Source: a virus | DNA length: 30,332 nt | Strand: one strand, 5' to 3' | Virus record (IMG/VR): IMGVR_UViG_3300010413_000120 | Coordinates: 1 to 30,332 of that record | In this document: positions 29,396 through 30,332 of the stretch, one piece after another | Position numbering within the stretch: the stretch's first letter is position 1 | How the letters are laid out: each line of letters opens with the position of its first letter | Notes under the pieces: generated by a model | What the model was told of the DNA's origin: nothing | The model's input: only the letters and a program-made list of their open reading frames with translations | Database searches by the model: none | Position numbers and translations under genes: made by a program

Positions 29396-29619
29396 TGAAA
29401 ACATGTAAAGGTTGTAAATATGCTGAATGGGACAGAACTAAAACAGGTAGACTTTCCCCAACAGGTGATGGAGAATGTAAGTATAATTATAAAATACCAA
29501 AATTACCAGTATCAATGTGGTTTTCAGGCAGGGTAGAGCCGAGTATCCATGGTGGACATATTAACAGAAAGGAAGAATTAAAAGAACATTGTGTATATTG
29601 GCAGGATGAAAGACTATGA
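29395..29619 (+). CDS. Small Cys-rich phage protein (CKGCKYAEWD type)
   Basis: This 74-residue protein has an N-terminal CKGCKYAEWD, a central GDGECKY, a VSMWFSGRVEPSIHGGHINR segment and a C-terminal CVYWQDERL. The four Cys (two pairs in C-x2-C and single Cys positions) could hold one zinc ion. Such short proteins are common downstream of phage replication genes; function unknown. Its ATG overlaps the polymerase stop, and its stop overlaps the next start (ATGA). Confidence 0.72.
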   Translation: MKTCKGCKYAEWDRTKTGRLSPTGDGECKYNYKIPKLPVSMWFSGRVEPSIHGGHINRKEELKEHCVYWQDERL

Positions 29620-29771
29620 CACTATTTCAAGAACAGGACACTGCATTCCATAAGTTTATGTTATTTGTTAGGATGGATAGAATCTATAGATTCATTATTG
29701 GACAAAGAATTTTTCCAATAGAACCAGAGTATCTTAAAGAGCACAGAATAATGAAGGAGATGAATGAATGA
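29616..29771 (+). CDS. 51-residue basic protein, unknown
   Basis: The frame begins MTLFQEQDTAFHKFMLFVRM and continues DRIYRFIIGQRIFPIEPEYL before a charged helical end (KEHRIMKEMNE). It overlaps both neighbours by four bases (ATGA), which strongly supports translation. The residues are aromatic and basic with no membrane helix. No family recognised. Confidence 0.6.
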   Translation: MTLFQEQDTAFHKFMLFVRMDRIYRFIIGQRIFPIEPEYLKEHRIMKEMNE

Positions 29772-30004
29772 TACATAATATTAGAGTTAAAGATGAGCAT
29801 TTAAATAATTTATTATCTGATAATAAAAAATCAGTAATAATTATAAATGACAAGGACTTTCAAAGAGAGGATGCCATAAGACTTGTAGATTATAGTGGAC
29901 AGTTTACAAAATTTCATACTTTTAGAGTAACACACATACACTCAGGGGAGGGATTAAAAGAAAATTATGTTGTACTTTCACTAGCTTATGTAAAAACTGA
30001 ATAA
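29768..30004 (+). CDS. DUF3850-like (ASCH/PUA-fold) protein
   Basis: This is a 78-residue protein. The pattern HNIRVKDEHLNNLLSDNKKS, then IIINDKDFQREDAIRLVDYS, FRVTHIHSGEGLKENYVVLS follows DUF3850: a helix, a strand with 'N-D-K/R-D-F', a 'GD/ED-x-I-x-L' turn, and a 'V-T-H-I-x-x-G-x-G-L-x-x-x-Y-V-V-L-S' end. The domain belongs to the ASCH/PUA-like group, which binds RNA or modified bases. The usual E-x-R before N-D appears as I-I-N, so a binding residue may be missing. The role in phages is unknown. Confidence 0.68.
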   Translation: MIHNIRVKDEHLNNLLSDNKKSVIIINDKDFQREDAIRLVDYSGQFTKFHTFRVTHIHSGEGLKENYVVLSLAYVKTE

Positions 30005-30010
30005 AAGTTG

Positions 30011-30039
30011 TTTACAGAAGTAAAATTTCATGTTATAAT
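30011..30039 (+). promoter_or_regulatory. Sigma70 promoter before 30067
   Basis: TTTACA (30011-30016), 17 bp, TATAAT (30034-30039): perfect -10 and one change in the -35. It begins seven bases after the DUF3850-like stop, with a predicted start near 30046 and a short leader ending in AAAGGAG. Confidence 0.88.
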
Positions 30040-30066
30040 ATTTATATAAATTTAAAGGAGATTATT

Positions 30067-30267
30067 ATGATTTTTAAAGAAATGTATACTTTAGCATTAG
30101 GTTATTATCTTCCTTTTGTTACTAGCAGTAGAATTAATCAAAGAAAGAGAGATTTTAGATTTCAAAAGAAAGAGCATATTAAAAGGTATTCAACACCTCA
30201 TCAGAGTAAAATAGAAAAAGAAAGAAGAATGAAACAAATTGAAAAAGGAATTATTAAAGCTAATTAA
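30067..30267 (+). CDS. Small basic protein, unknown
   Basis: This is a 66-residue protein: a hydrophobic start (MIFKEMYTLALGYYLPFVTS), then a strongly basic half (RINQRKRDFRFQKKEHIKRY, EKERRMKQIEKGIIKAN) likely to form a charged helix. AAAGGAG precedes the ATG by 7 nt, and a consensus promoter lies just upstream. It could bind nucleic acid or lie on the membrane surface. No family recognised. Confidence 0.62.
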   Translation: MIFKEMYTLALGYYLPFVTSSRINQRKRDFRFQKKEHIKRYSTPHQSKIEKERRMKQIEKGIIKAN

Positions 30268-30279
30268 GGAGAGTAATTA

Positions 30280-30332
30280 ATGAGTGGACTTAAACGTAGA
30301 ACAGTTAATTCAGGAAATAATGGTAGTATTTC
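30280..30332 (+). CDS. Start of next gene (partial)
   Basis: The frame MSGLKRRTVNSGNNGSI runs to the window edge; AAGGAGAG lies 8 nt upstream of the ATG. Too little is present to assign a function. Confidence 0.6.
   Translation, partial: MSGLKRRTVNSGNNGSI

Overview
The window looks like one side of the genome of a tailed double-stranded DNA phage with a P22-type head and short tail (podovirus morphology) and T7-type replication enzymes. The DNA is AT-rich. Portal, coat, gp4, gp10 and tailspike all belong to the P22 lineage, which infects Gram-negative bacteria, so a Gram-negative, probably gammaproteobacterial, host is inferred. No integrase, CI-like repressor or excisionase is visible, but the window is not the whole genome, so a strictly lytic lifestyle is only suggested.

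Left arm (1-18748, minus strand). Read in transcription order from right to left, it holds a zinc-ribbon protein, a tRNA-like remnant, an irregular tRNA-Tyr, tRNA-Ser(UGA), terminase small subunit, a run of small basic and membrane proteins (two holin candidates), terminase large subunit, portal, scaffold, P22-fold coat, a probable decoration protein, a LEM/HeH-like small protein, gp4 and gp10 tail factors, two further virion proteins, a possible acetyltransferase-like protein, three DNA-ejection proteins (gp7/gp20/gp16 analogues) and the tailspike, which runs off the window. Nearly all genes overlap or abut (TAATG or ATGA junctions), which indicates one translationally coupled late operon.

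Switch region (18749-20563). Between the divergent arms lie two large non-coding stretches rich in repeats: eight perfect 17-bp direct repeats, each an internal dyad; paired TGTGTCA dyads; AT-rich direct repeats; and two consensus sigma70 promoters that face each other across one small early gene. Related copies of the 17-bp site lie beside two further promoters. This is the best candidate for an origin and/or genetic switch. A 20-residue hydrophobic micro-ORF lies on the leftward transcript.

Right arm (19636-30332, plus strand). A series of small early proteins of unknown function, each with a strong AGGAG site, is followed by a structured non-coding element, a pentapeptide-repeat protein, a MazG-like pyrophosphohydrolase, a primase-helicase with a PriCT_2-like front end, a methyltransferase-like protein, a family A DNA polymerase with proofreading domain, and small proteins including a DUF3850/ASCH-like one. 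Three good sigma70 promoters (19549, 23516, 30011) and one weaker one (20486) mark transcription units, so the host RNA polymerase probably reads this arm. No phage RNA polymerase gene is visible.

Items most worth a second look: the dispersed operator-like sites around the facing promoters; a pseudoknot-capable element at 22831-22913 with a diverged inverted relative at 19083-19158; the hydrophobic micro-ORF under a consensus promoter; the decayed tRNA joined to a stop codon; and the lysine-rich gene cluster between the terminase subunits.
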